Source: an uncultured Pelagibacteraceae bacterium (lineage in GTDB: Bacteria > Pseudomonadota > Alphaproteobacteria > Pelagibacterales > Pelagibacteraceae). From it: a stretch of 64,000 nucleotides of DNA. Under the pieces are notes generated by a model that saw only the letters and a program-made list of their open reading frames with translations, made no database searches and was not told where the DNA came from. The stretch is from positions 1 to 64,000 of the forward strand of contig CACMOQ010000006.1 of the NCBI GenBank assembly GCA_902615445.1, written 5' to 3'. The position numbers and the translations under genes were made by a program. Below, piece after piece: positions 1 through 8,412 of the stretch. Numbering within the stretch: the first letter of the stretch is position 1; each line of letters begins with the position of its first letter.

Positions 1-1211
1 TTATTTTCAAATTTAATATTTTCTAAATGTAAAGTTTTATTCTTATCGTATTTACCGTCAAATTTTAAACTTACCGTGGAATTATCACCCGATTTATAGT
101 TTAAAAGATTAAGATTAATAGGATTTTTTATAAAATCTAACCTAGTATCAAATAAATATTCATCACCTTTTTTTTCAATTTTATAATAAGCTTTATCATA
201 GTTTTTTTGGATTAAAAGTTCACCATTTCCTTCTAACAAAAAATTATTGTCTTTAAAAGTAATCTCAGTTTGATGGTCTTTAAAACTAATTTCTGATTTT
301 AAATTAGGAAAAATTTCTTTTAAATTTATATCACTATTTATTAACAATTCATCAATATCAAACGAGGATTTAATTTCATAATCTGAGACTTTAAATTTAT
401 TATTCATTTTAATCAAAAATTTATTTTCAGATGAGAACTTTAAATTTTTTAAGTCTAATTTTGAAAAAGGTTCCAAAAAGGTTTTTAACGATTCTTCTGA
501 TAAACTAATTTTATTACTATTAATTTTTCCTTTTATCTCGGTAAAATTATCTCTATTTTCAATTTCAATCTTTTCTGAAGTAAAATCTAAATTTGAATAT
601 GACAATTTAAGATCATTTAAATCTAACTTTTTATTTTCTAACTCAAAGATAAAGTTAATCTTATCAATTTTTTGTTTATTCAATATATTTAATGAGCCAT
701 CTCTAACAAAACCGTTTATTTTAAAGTTGTCCTTTAATTTACCTTGATCGTCAAAATTTAAGACAATATCTGCTATCAGATAACCTTTGTTTATAAAATT
801 TTCTAATATAAAAAGTTCAGCTTTGTTATTTTTATTTATAGACCTGTAAAATCCAATTAATTCTTTGATTTTAATCGATTTTGTCGAAACAAATAAATTT
901 GATAATTTAAATTTGTTATTTATTAAATTTAATAAAGATATTTCAGATTTAATTACTTCCAAGTCAATTGATTTGTTGTCATAGGAAATAATTGGGCCTA
1001 ATGTCTTTGTGTTTATTTTTAAGTTAAATAAGTCTAAAATAATTTTTACATCGTTTATTTTAACATCTAATTTTGAGTTAACTTTTTTCAAATTTTCTTT
1101 AATTTGATTATTAAAGCTTTTTGTTTCAAAACCAATTAAACTGAAATATCCGACAAAACTTAAAACCAAAAAAAATATTATCGCAAATAATCTTAAAATA
1201 ACTTTTGTCAT
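1..1211 (-). CDS. AsmA/DUF3971-like envelope protein, 3' part outside window
   Basis: The ORF track omits this reading frame because it runs off the left edge. I read it by hand from an ATG at 1211-1209. The start of the frame, a stretch in the middle and the left end were checked and showed no stop. About 403 codons are visible. The N-terminus (MTKVILRLFAIIFFL...) is one hydrophobic segment over about residues 5-25. It is followed by a long beta-type, Asn/Lys/Ser-rich region with no cysteine-based or catalytic motif. A single N-terminal anchor plus a long repetitive periplasmic region suits AsmA/DUF3971-type proteins, which are linked to lipid transport between membranes. The ATG overlaps the prfB stop by one base (TAATG), so it is probably translated from the mrcA-prfB transcript. 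The family call is by architecture only. Confidence 0.6.
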   Translation of the reverse strand, partial: MTKVILRLFAIIFFLVLSFVGYFSLIGFETKSFNNQIKENLKKVNSKLDVKINDVKIILDLFNLKINTKTLGPIISYDNKSIDLEVIKSEISLLNLINNKFKLSNLFVSTKSIKIKELIGFYRSINKNNKAELFILENFINKGYLIADIVLNFDDQGKLKDNFKINGFVRDGSLNILNKQKIDKINFIFELENKKLDLNDLKLSYSNLDFTSEKIEIENRDNFTEIKGKINSNKISLSEESLKTFLEPFSKLDLKNLKFSSENKFLIKMNNKFKVSDYEIKSSFDIDELLINSDINLKEIFPNLKSEISFKDHQTEITFKDNNFLLEGNGELLIQKNYDKAYYKIEKKGDEYLFDTRLDFIKNPINLNLLNYKSGDNSTVSLKFDGKYDKNKTLHLENIKFEN

Positions 1212-2303
1212 TAAATTTGATACAAAGATCTTTCTAAAAATTCATCAATTTCACCATCTAAAATTTTTTTGGGATTAGTGCTCTCAAAATTTGTTCTATT
1301 ATCTTTTACTAGTTGATAAGGTTGTAAAACATAAGATCTTATTTGATGTCCCCAGCCTATTTCAGATTTTGATGACTCCAAATTTTCACTCTCTTCTTCT
1401 TTTTTTTTTATTTCATACTCATAAAGTCGAGCTTTAAGCATATTTAAACATGTTTCTTTGTTTTTGTGTTGAGATCTTTCGTTTTGACATTGCACAACTA
1501 TTTTAGTGGGCAAATGAGTTATTCTAACCGCACTATCAGTTGTATTAACATGTTGTCCACCTGCTCCACTCGATCTGTAAGTATCTACTCTTAAATCTTT
1601 ATCCAAAATGTCAATTTTGATATTTTCATCAACAACAGGATAAACCCAAACACTCGCAAAGCTTGTATGTCTTCTAGCGCCTGAGTCAAAAGGAGAAATC
1701 CTTACTAATCGGTGAATACCAGATTCTTTTTTTAACCAACCAAAGGTGTAATCACCTTCAACTTTAATTATGGAAGATTTTATTCCAGCTTCTTCTCCCT
1801 TATGCTCACTTATCAAATCATATTTAAATTTTTTACTCTCTGCCCATTTAAAATACATTTTTCTAAGCATACTAGCCCAATCTTGACTTTCTGTGCCGCC
1901 AGCTCCAGCGTGAATTTCAATATAGCAATCAAGAGAGTCTGCTTCGTTAGACAAAAAACATTTAATTTGAGTTTTCTTTATATCTGTTTTTAATTGTTTT
2001 AAATTATTTATTAATTCTTTTAATAAATCATTATTACTTTCATCAATTGCTAATTTATATAACTCCTTAAAATCCTCTAAGTTTCGTTCAGAGCTTTTGT
2101 ACGAATTAGCTAATTCCTCTAACAACTTTTTTTCTTTTAAGACTTTTTTTGATTTAGATTTATTTTGCCAGAAATTTGCTTCTAACATTTTTTCATTTAA
2201 GACTTTTAGTTTCTCAAAAATACTTTTCTTTTCAAAGAAACTCCTTAACTCTTAAATTTATTTTTTCAATCTCTTCTATATAAATTGGTATTGTATTGTC
2301 CAT
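1211..2303 (-). CDS. prfB: Peptide chain release factor 2 (RF2), made by programmed +1 frameshift
   Basis: RF2 recognises UAA and UGA and triggers peptidyl-tRNA hydrolysis in the ribosome. The track shows only the 325-aa downstream part (1211..2188). Reading upstream, an ATG at 2303-2301 opens a 23-codon zero frame ending CTT TGA at 2237-2232. Skipping one T enters the track's frame (GAA AAG AAA...), giving about 363 aa, the usual RF2 length. The GGQ catalytic motif lies in SGAGGQHVNT. The RF2-type SPF tripeptide lies in RISPFDSG. Its ATG overlaps the mrcA stop (TAATG) and its stop overlaps the next ATG, so it is the middle gene of a tight operon. Annotators taking the first in-frame ATG would lose about 38 residues of the N-terminal helical domain. 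Confidence 0.97.
2231..2246 (-). promoter_or_regulatory. prfB programmed +1 frameshift signal
   Basis: The minus strand reads AAGGAG TTT CTT TGA A. A Shine-Dalgarno-like AAGGAG sits 3 nt before the slippery CTT-TGA, the same spacing as in E. coli prfB. The zero-frame stop is TGA, which RF2 itself decodes. Low RF2 therefore favours the shift and more RF2 synthesis, the classic autoregulatory loop. The frame after the shift matches the downstream RF2 ORF exactly. Confidence 0.95.
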
Positions 2304-4642
2304 TAATAAAATTTAAATATATTATTTGAGTCTTCAATATTTATATTAGTATTTAAAACTTTGTTATTAGCAATATCTTTTTTTTTAAAATTTTCGACAA
2401 TAGTATTTTTTGTAGAAAATTTTACTCTCTGTCCTGTTTGTGGATCTACAACCATCATAATTATTCCCTCTGGTACTTTAAAAGGTCTTGATTCTGATTT
2501 TAATACAGTCTTCTCAACAAAACTTCTAAAAATTGGCAATGCAGTTTTAGCTCCAGTTTCGTACTTACCTAAAGGTTCAGGGTTATCAGAGCCAGCATAA
2601 ACACCTATAACAAGATTTGAGGTAAATCCAATAAACCAAGTATCAGTATTTTTATTTGTAGTCCCAGTTTTACCACCTATGTTCAAATTTAGATCTCTTA
2701 GTTTTTTTCCAGTACCTCTTAATACAACGCCTTCTAAAATTGATGTCATTTGATAAGCTGTCTGAGATGAAAAAATCTGTTTATAACTATCACTTATTTC
2801 CGGATAATTATCACTTAAGTAAGATATTTGATCACAATTTTTACATTTTCTAATTTCATTATTTAAGATTGTTACCCCTTCACTATCTTGAATTCTATCA
2901 ATTAAAATTGGACTTACCAGTTTACCACCATTTACAAATGCAGAATAAGCTGATGTTAATTTAATTAAAGTTGTTTCTGCTGAACCTAGAGATATTGACA
3001 AGAGCTCGTCTGGATTTTCATAAATGCCTAATTGCTTAGAAAAATTTACTATCTTGTTCATTCCAAGATTTTGAGCAATTCTAACTGTCATTAAATTTCT
3101 AGATTTTTCAAGACCTGTTCTTAGGGTAGAGGGTCCATAAAATTTTTTTCCATAATTTTCAGGTTTCCATTGTTTAAGATCCTCTCCCTGATCTAAAACC
3201 AACGGGGCATCTAATATTAAAGTGGATGGAGAATAATTATTTTCTAATGCTAAAGCGTAAACAAAGGGTTTAAAAGCAGAACCTGGTTGCCTTAATGCTT
3301 GTGTAGCTCTATTAAATTCACTTTGTTTAAAACTAAAACCACCACTCATTGCCAACACTCTTCCTGTATAAGGATCCATTACGACTATTGCTCCATTAAT
3401 CTTTGGTAATTGTTTTAAGCTAAAAAAATTATCATCAATTTTTTGAACATAAATTACATCACCTATTTTAAAAATCTCATTAAATTCTTTGTTCGTCCAA
3501 GATATATCATTATACTTAATGTTTCCTTTCTCATTATCTTCTGTTTCAATTGTAGTTAAAAATTTGTCAATTTTTTTTACAATTGCTAGCTTCCAATCAA
3601 TTGACTTTTCTAATCTGTAATTTTCTAAATTTTTAAACCAATTTTTTTTATATTCTTTTATGTTAGTTAAAGGACCTCTCCATCCTTTTCTTTTATCATA
3701 TGAAGATAAACCTTCTCTTAATGAAATCGTTGCGATTTTCTGTAATCTCAAATCAATTGGAGTGTTTATATTAAATCCTTGCTTGTAGACTTTATCATAG
3801 GTTAAATCCTCAATAATTTTTTTTCTTACATCCTCAATAAAATATTGTGCATCCTCTAAAAAAACTTTCTTTTTTTTTCTTAACAATATTTCTTTATTTA
3901 TTAGTTTTTTATAATATGGATTATCAATATACCCATTTTCTAATAAGTTGTTCAAAACTAAATCTCTCCTAAACTTTGCTAGTTTAATATCTTTATAAGG
4001 ATTATATCTACTTGGAGCCTTTGGAAGAGCAGCTAACAAAGCTGACTCCTCATATTCCAAATCTTTAATAGATTTATCAAAATATTCTAAACTGGCTGCA
4101 GCTACTCCGTAAGCACCTCCTCCTAAATATATTTGATTTAAATATAATTCCAGAATTCTTTCTTTTGTTAAAGCCCTTTCAATTCTAAAAGCCAGTATAG
4201 CCTCTTTAATTTTTCTATTAATACTAACCTCATTAGTTAATAAAAAATTTTTAGCCACTTGTTGAGTAATTGTAGAAGCTCCCTCTAATCTTTTTGAATT
4301 AATAATATTCGATACATTCTTAATTATCGCTCTTAGAACTCCTTTAGCATCAACCCCAGGATGGGTGAAAAAATTTTTATCCTCTGCCGACAAAAAAGAG
4401 TGTATAACATTTGTTGGAATAGATTCGTAAGGTACAAAAATTCTTTTTTCTCTAGAAAAATCTGCCATTAATGTTCCATCACCTGAATAGACTTTACTTG
4501 AAACAGGGGGCTTGTAATTTTTTAAAAATTTATAATCTGGAATTTTATTTGAAAAACTCCATAAAATACCCAATATCAATACGCTTAAGAGTAGTATAGA
4601 ACTGGCAATTACAACAATTATATTTTTTAAAAACTTACTCAT
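2303..4642 (-). CDS. mrcA: Bifunctional penicillin-binding protein 1A
   Basis: Class A PBP that polymerises lipid II and cross-links peptidoglycan in the periplasm. There is an N-terminal membrane anchor at about residues 8-30. The glycosyltransferase-51 domain carries EDKNFFTHPG with the catalytic Glu near 87 and GASTITQQ near 121-128. The transpeptidase domain has SAFK with Ser near 455, SRN near 514 and KTGTT near 658, so all three penicillin-binding motifs are intact. At 779 aa it is normal for the alphaproteobacterial PBP1A family, including the insert between the two domains. It heads the mrcA-prfB-AsmA-like run. The gene upstream is divergent rne. Confidence 0.96.
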   Translation of the reverse strand: MSKFLKNIIVVIASSILLLSVLILGILWSFSNKIPDYKFLKNYKPPVSSKVYSGDGTLMADFSREKRIFVPYESIPTNVIHSFLSAEDKNFFTHPGVDAKGVLRAIIKNVSNIINSKRLEGASTITQQVAKNFLLTNEVSINRKIKEAILAFRIERALTKERILELYLNQIYLGGGAYGVAAASLEYFDKSIKDLEYEESALLAALPKAPSRYNPYKDIKLAKFRRDLVLNNLLENGYIDNPYYKKLINKEILLRKKKKVFLEDAQYFIEDVRKKIIEDLTYDKVYKQGFNINTPIDLRLQKIATISLREGLSSYDKRKGWRGPLTNIKEYKKNWFKNLENYRLEKSIDWKLAIVKKIDKFLTTIETEDNEKGNIKYNDISWTNKEFNEIFKIGDVIYVQKIDDNFFSLKQLPKINGAIVVMDPYTGRVLAMSGGFSFKQSEFNRATQALRQPGSAFKPFVYALALENNYSPSTLILDAPLVLDQGEDLKQWKPENYGKKFYGPSTLRTGLEKSRNLMTVRIAQNLGMNKIVNFSKQLGIYENPDELLSISLGSAETTLIKLTSAYSAFVNGGKLVSPILIDRIQDSEGVTILNNEIRKCKNCDQISYLSDNYPEISDSYKQIFSSQTAYQMTSILEGVVLRGTGKKLRDLNLNIGGKTGTTNKNTDTWFIGFTSNLVIGVYAGSDNPEPLGKYETGAKTALPIFRSFVEKTVLKSESRPFKVPEGIIMMVVDPQTGQRVKFSTKNTIVENFKKKDIANNKVLNTNINIEDSNNIFKFY

Positions 4643-4738
4643 TTTGTTTCCATTATATAAAGGAATTTGTTAAATATAAGGCGTTAAAACACAAAATTTT
4701 ATGAAAATTAATTCAACAAAAAAATTATCTCAAATTTT
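4643..4738. promoter_or_regulatory. Divergent promoter region between mrcA and rne
   Basis: This 96-bp spacer separates two divergent start codons, so it should hold both promoters. On the minus strand a TATAAT lies at 4657-4652. That would place the mrcA transcription start only a few bases before its ATG, a very short leader. No convincing -35 element or operator was seen for either direction. RNase E mRNAs in other bacteria often have long autoregulatory leaders, and there is no room for one here. Confidence 0.35.
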
Positions 4739-6538
4739 ATGGAAAAAAATTTATACATTGATGCATCGCATCCAAATGAAACTAGGGTTGTTCTTAAATC
4801 AGGTGATCATATTGAAGATTATGAATATGAAGGTTTAAAAAATAATTTAATAAAAAATAATATCTACCTAGGAAAAGTCAGCAGAATCGAACCCTCTCTT
4901 CAAGCTGCTTTCGTAGATTTTGGTAGAGAGAGACATGGTTTTTTATCTTTTAATGATATTCAATCTGATTACTACCAAATACCTCAAAGCGATTTAGAAA
5001 AAATTAAACTTGAGGAAGAAAAAATCAGAGAGGAATTATCAAAAAAAGTTGAAGCGATTGACAATGAAAATTTAGCTGATGGTAAATTAGAGGCAAATGA
5101 TCCTGTAGAGCCACCGGAAAAAATTGAGGAAGATAATAAAAATAATCAAAAAGAGGAGCAGGAAAAAAATTTAGAAATTAAAAATGAAAATAGACCTAAG
5201 TTTAAAAGGTATAAGATCCAAGAAGTTATTAAACCCAATCAAGTAATTCTGGTGCAAGTTATAAAAGATGAAAGGGGTCAAAAAGGTGCTGCACTTAGTA
5301 CTTTTATTTCTATAGCAGGAAAATATATAGTGCTTATGCCTAATACTCCAAAGGGTGGGGGTATATCTAGAAAAATATTTAATCCTGCAGAAAGAAAAAA
5401 AATCAGAACTATATTAAATGAAATCGAAATACCCAAAGAAATGGGTCTGATAGTAAGAACAGCTGGAAGCAATAAAACAAAAAATGATATAAACCATGAT
5501 CTTGAGACTTTGAAAAATACATGGGACCAAATTAAAAATACAGCTATAAACTCTATAGCACCATCACTTATTCATCAGGAAAGTGAAATTATTAAAAGAA
5601 CTTTAAGAGACATGTACGATGAAAATACCAAAAATATTATAGTTGAGGGCAATGAAGGCTACAAAAAAGCCCAGTCATTTATGAAAATGTTAATTCCATC
5701 ACATGTTAAAAAAGTAAAAAAATATAGAGGCAAAATACCTCTTTTCATAAATGAAAATATTGACCAAAAATTAAATCAGATCTTTGAGTCAGAGATAAAA
5801 TTAAATTCTGGAGGATATCTTGTTATTAACCCTACAGAAGCCTTAGTATCAATAGATATCAATTCTGGTAGTTCTATAAAACAAAAAAATATAGAAAGTA
5901 CAGCGCTCGATACAAATCTGGAAGCAGCTGAGGAGATAGCCAGACAAATAAAAATAAGAGATTTATCTGGATTAATCATAATTGATTTCATAGATATGCT
6001 CAATTATGGCAATAGAAAATTGGTTGAAAGAAAACTTAAAGAGAGATGTAGATTAGATAGAGCTAGAATTCAAATTGGTAGAATAAGTAATTTTGGCTTG
6101 CTAGAAATGTCAAGACAAAGATTGAGAGAAAGTGCAATTAAATGGAAAGTTTCTTTAACAGATGAGTCTTTTGCCCAAAAGATTTTAAAAATTGTTGAAA
6201 TTAAAGCGGTTCTAAATAAAGCGAAATTTGTTGAGTTAAAAGTTTGTGAAAAAATTTCAAATTTTTTAAAAGAAAACTTTATTGAAAATTTAACTTATTT
6301 TGAAAAAAAAAATAAAATTAAAATAGATATTATAATTGACAACAAACTAATCATACCTGAATATATTATCGATTTTAAGAATAAATCAAAAAAAACATTA
6401 GAATTAATAGAACACTTTGAAAAATTAAAAAATCTTGATAAACAAAAAGTAAGTGGAAATATAATTGAATTTAAAGATAAGAAAAAATTTAAAAGAAAAT
6501 CGTTTAAGAAAAAAAAATTTTTTAAAAAAGCTAAATAA
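4739..6538 (+). CDS. rne: Ribonuclease E/G family endoribonuclease, short form
   Basis: Endonuclease acting in mRNA decay and in rRNA and tRNA processing. The N-terminus has the alphaproteobacterial arrangement in which the S1 domain is split by a charged insert (about residues 85-160). The catalytic aspartates are in SIDINSGSS and IIIDFIDM, matching E. coli D303 and D346. RISNFGLLEMSRQR precedes the place where the Zn-link should be. The CPxC zinc-link motif is absent: RESAIKWKVSLTDES continues directly into the small domain. At 599 aa it ends in a short basic tail (KKKFKRKSFKKKK) with no long degradosome scaffold. The stop overlaps the convergent thiG stop region by 8 nt. A CafA/RNase G assignment is possible, but the S1 insert favours RNase E. 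Confidence 0.93.
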   Translation: MEKNLYIDASHPNETRVVLKSGDHIEDYEYEGLKNNLIKNNIYLGKVSRIEPSLQAAFVDFGRERHGFLSFNDIQSDYYQIPQSDLEKIKLEEEKIREELSKKVEAIDNENLADGKLEANDPVEPPEKIEEDNKNNQKEEQEKNLEIKNENRPKFKRYKIQEVIKPNQVILVQVIKDERGQKGAALSTFISIAGKYIVLMPNTPKGGGISRKIFNPAERKKIRTILNEIEIPKEMGLIVRTAGSNKTKNDINHDLETLKNTWDQIKNTAINSIAPSLIHQESEIIKRTLRDMYDENTKNIIVEGNEGYKKAQSFMKMLIPSHVKKVKKYRGKIPLFINENIDQKLNQIFESEIKLNSGGYLVINPTEALVSIDINSGSSIKQKNIESTALDTNLEAAEEIARQIKIRDLSGLIIIDFIDMLNYGNRKLVERKLKERCRLDRARIQIGRISNFGLLEMSRQRLRESAIKWKVSLTDESFAQKILKIVEIKAVLNKAKFVELKVCEKISNFLKENFIENLTYFEKKNKIKIDIIIDNKLIIPEYIIDFKNKSKKTLELIEHFEKLKNLDKQKVSGNIIEFKDKKKFKRKSFKKKKFFKKAK

Positions 6539-7301
6539 TACCTTTAACTGGTGAGGAACGTTTTCCCATTAAGTTTTTTTTAATTCTACCTGAAAGATAA
6601 GACTGTCTTCCTGCTAATACAGCGTTTTTAAAAGCCAAAGCCATGGTAAATGGTTTTTTTGCTTTAGCGATTGCAGTATTCACTAATACCCCATCACAGC
6701 CCAATTCCATTGCAATTGTTGCATCTGATGCTTGTCCTAAGCCTGCATCAATTACTAAAGGTAAATTGGTTTGTTCTCTTATAATCTTGATATTTACAGT
6801 ATTTAAAATACCTAAGCCTGATCCTATGGGTGCTGCTAATGGCATTATTGCAGACGCACCTGCATTCTCTAATCTCTTAGCCATCAAGGGATCATCGTTA
6901 CAATAGACCATAACTTTAAAACCCTCTTTTGCTAAAATCTCAGTTGATTTAAGTGTCTCAATCATTTCAGGAAATAAATTTCTTTTATCACCCAGAACCT
7001 CTAACTTAACCAATTTCCATCCTCCAATTTCTCTTGCAAGTCTTAAAGTTCTAAGAGCTTCTTCTGAATTAAAACACCCTGCAGTATTAGGTAAATAAGT
7101 GATTTTTTTAGGATTAATATAGTCCATAAGAAGAGGTTTTTTTTTATCTGAAATATTAACTCTTCGAACAGCTACAGTTACAATATCAGCTCCAGATAAT
7201 TTTACAGCTTTAGCACATTCATTCATATCCTTATACTTTCCAGTGCCAACAATTAACCTAGATCTAAATTTTTTTTTTGCGATTGTAAATTGATCTTTCA
7301 T
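6531..7301 (-). CDS. thiG: Thiazole synthase
   Basis: Forms the thiazole phosphate moiety of thiamine from deoxyxylulose 5-phosphate, dehydroglycine and ThiS thiocarboxylate. The 256-aa TIM-barrel sequence shows family landmarks: RLIVGTGKY near the N-terminus, LPNTAGC, KLEVLGD and PLVIDAGLG. Length is normal. It lies 5 bp after thiS, so the sulfur carrier and its user are co-transcribed. SAR11 strains typically lack thiC and import the pyrimidine precursor while keeping thiazole genes, and this pair fits that pattern. No TPP riboswitch could fit in the short space upstream of thiS. Confidence 0.96.
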   Translation of the reverse strand: MKDQFTIAKKKFRSRLIVGTGKYKDMNECAKAVKLSGADIVTVAVRRVNISDKKKPLLMDYINPKKITYLPNTAGCFNSEEALRTLRLAREIGGWKLVKLEVLGDKRNLFPEMIETLKSTEILAKEGFKVMVYCNDDPLMAKRLENAGASAIMPLAAPIGSGLGILNTVNIKIIREQTNLPLVIDAGLGQASDATIAMELGCDGVLVNTAIAKAKKPFTMALAFKNAVLAGRQSYLSGRIKKNLMGKRSSPVKGII

Positions 7302-7306
7302 TTTTT

Positions 7307-7525
7307 TTAACCACCTCCAATAAAATGCACAATTTCAATTTTATCATTTTTTTTGAGTTTTATTTTATTCAGTTTTTTTTTATCTAAAATTTCTTGGTTT
7401 AATTCTATGGCTACTTTTTTAATTGGTATCTTTAAATCACTTATTAGCTTATCAATTTTAAAATCTTTAGGTATTTGCTTCACTTTTCCATTTAATTTAA
7501 TTTTTATTTTTTTTATTTTTTTCAT
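7307..7525 (-). CDS. thiS: Sulfur carrier protein ThiS
   Basis: Small ubiquitin-fold protein whose C-terminal glycine is converted to a thiocarboxylate and donates sulfur to ThiG. At 72 aa, it ends HFIGGG, giving the required terminal Gly-Gly. The lysine-rich N-terminus (MKKIKKIKIKLNGK) begins the first beta strand, so the start is well placed. It is followed directly by thiG. Its start codon is only 16 bp from the divergent aroQ start, so one or both promoters must lie inside the neighbouring coding sequence. Confidence 0.93.
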   Translation of the reverse strand: MKKIKKIKIKLNGKVKQIPKDFKIDKLISDLKIPIKKVAIELNQEILDKKKLNKIKLKKNDKIEIVHFIGGG

Positions 7526-7541
7526 CGTATATAAGAGTTAA

Positions 7542-7988
7542 ATGAATAATAAAATTATTATTATTAATGGTCCAAATCTTAATCTATTAGGAGAAAGAGA
7601 ACAATCTCAATATGGATCAATTACTTATACAGAATTAAAACAAAATTGTATAAATGAGTCAAAAAAATTAGGCTTAAATATAGAATTTGCTCAATCTAAT
7701 ATTGAAGGTGTGATAGTGAATATAATTCAAAATTCAATCAAAAAATTTGATGGTATAATTATCAATGCTGCAGCTTTTACCCATACCTCAATTGCGATTA
7801 GGGATGCCTTGAGTGTATTTAAAAAACCTATAATAGAGCTTCATATATCTAATATTTATAAAAGAGAAGAATTTAGACACAAGTCTCTTATTAGCGATAT
7901 TGTGACAGGAGGAATTTTTGGTTTGGGAAGTGATGGTTATATTTTAGCCATAATTTCAATGCAAAAACTTTTAAAAAATGAAAATTAA
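7542..7988 (+). CDS. aroQ: Type II 3-dehydroquinate dehydratase
   Basis: Third step of the shikimate pathway: 3-dehydroquinate to 3-dehydroshikimate. The 148-aa flavodoxin-like protein has NGPNLNLLGEREQSQYG at the N-terminus (lid loop with catalytic Arg and Tyr), INAAAFTHTSIAIRDAL, and the catalytic His in IELHISNIYKREEFR. Length matches the dodecameric type II family. The accB start lies 11 nt inside its 3' end. The aroQ-accB-accC order is common in proteobacteria and indicates one operon. Confidence 0.97.
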   Translation: MNNKIIIINGPNLNLLGEREQSQYGSITYTELKQNCINESKKLGLNIEFAQSNIEGVIVNIIQNSIKKFDGIIINAAAFTHTSIAIRDALSVFKKPIIELHISNIYKREEFRHKSLISDIVTGGIFGLGSDGYILAIISMQKLLKNEN

Positions 7989-8412
7989 CAAAAAAATAAT
8001 TAAAGAATTAAGTGATTATCTTGATGAGTTTAATCTTACAGAGCTAGAATATACTGACAAAGATACAAAAATAAAAGTCTCAAAAAATAGTTTTCAAATA
8101 AGTAATCAATCTCCATCTTCAAATACACAGCTTGATCAAATTTTAAAAGATAAAAAGGAAAACATTCAAGATAAACCTGGAATTAAAGTAACATCACCAA
8201 TCATAGGGACCGCTTATCACGCTCCCGAACCTGGAGCAAAAAAATTTGTTGAAGTTGGAAAAAAAATTAAAAAAGGTGACACTGTTATGATTGTTGAGGC
8301 AATGAAAACAATGAACCATGTCCCTTCATCTTCAGATGGAATTGTTAAAGAGGTTTGTGTTGAAGATGGTCAACCAGTTGAATTTGGTCAAACAATAATC
8401 ATTTTGGAATAA
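7978..8412 (+). CDS. accB: Biotin carboxyl carrier protein of acetyl-CoA carboxylase
   Basis: Carries CO2 on biotin between AccC and AccDA for malonyl-CoA synthesis. At 144 aa, it has an N-terminal dimerisation region, a short Ser/Gln/Lys linker (about residues 38-60) and a C-terminal biotinyl domain with the biotin-acceptor motif EAMKTMNHV, in which Lys is modified. AEPGA-type residues appear as APEPGAKKFVEVG. It overlaps the aroQ end by 11 nt and the accC start by one base (TAATG), so translational coupling is likely. Confidence 0.97.
   Translation: MKINKKIIKELSDYLDEFNLTELEYTDKDTKIKVSKNSFQISNQSPSSNTQLDQILKDKKENIQDKPGIKVTSPIIGTAYHAPEPGAKKFVEVGKKIKKGDTVMIVEAMKTMNHVPSSSDGIVKEVCVEDGQPVEFGQTIIILE

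Noticed and set aside
7526-7541. TPP riboswitch before thiS
   Set aside because: Only 16 bp to the divergent aroQ start, and no TPP core motif was seen there.
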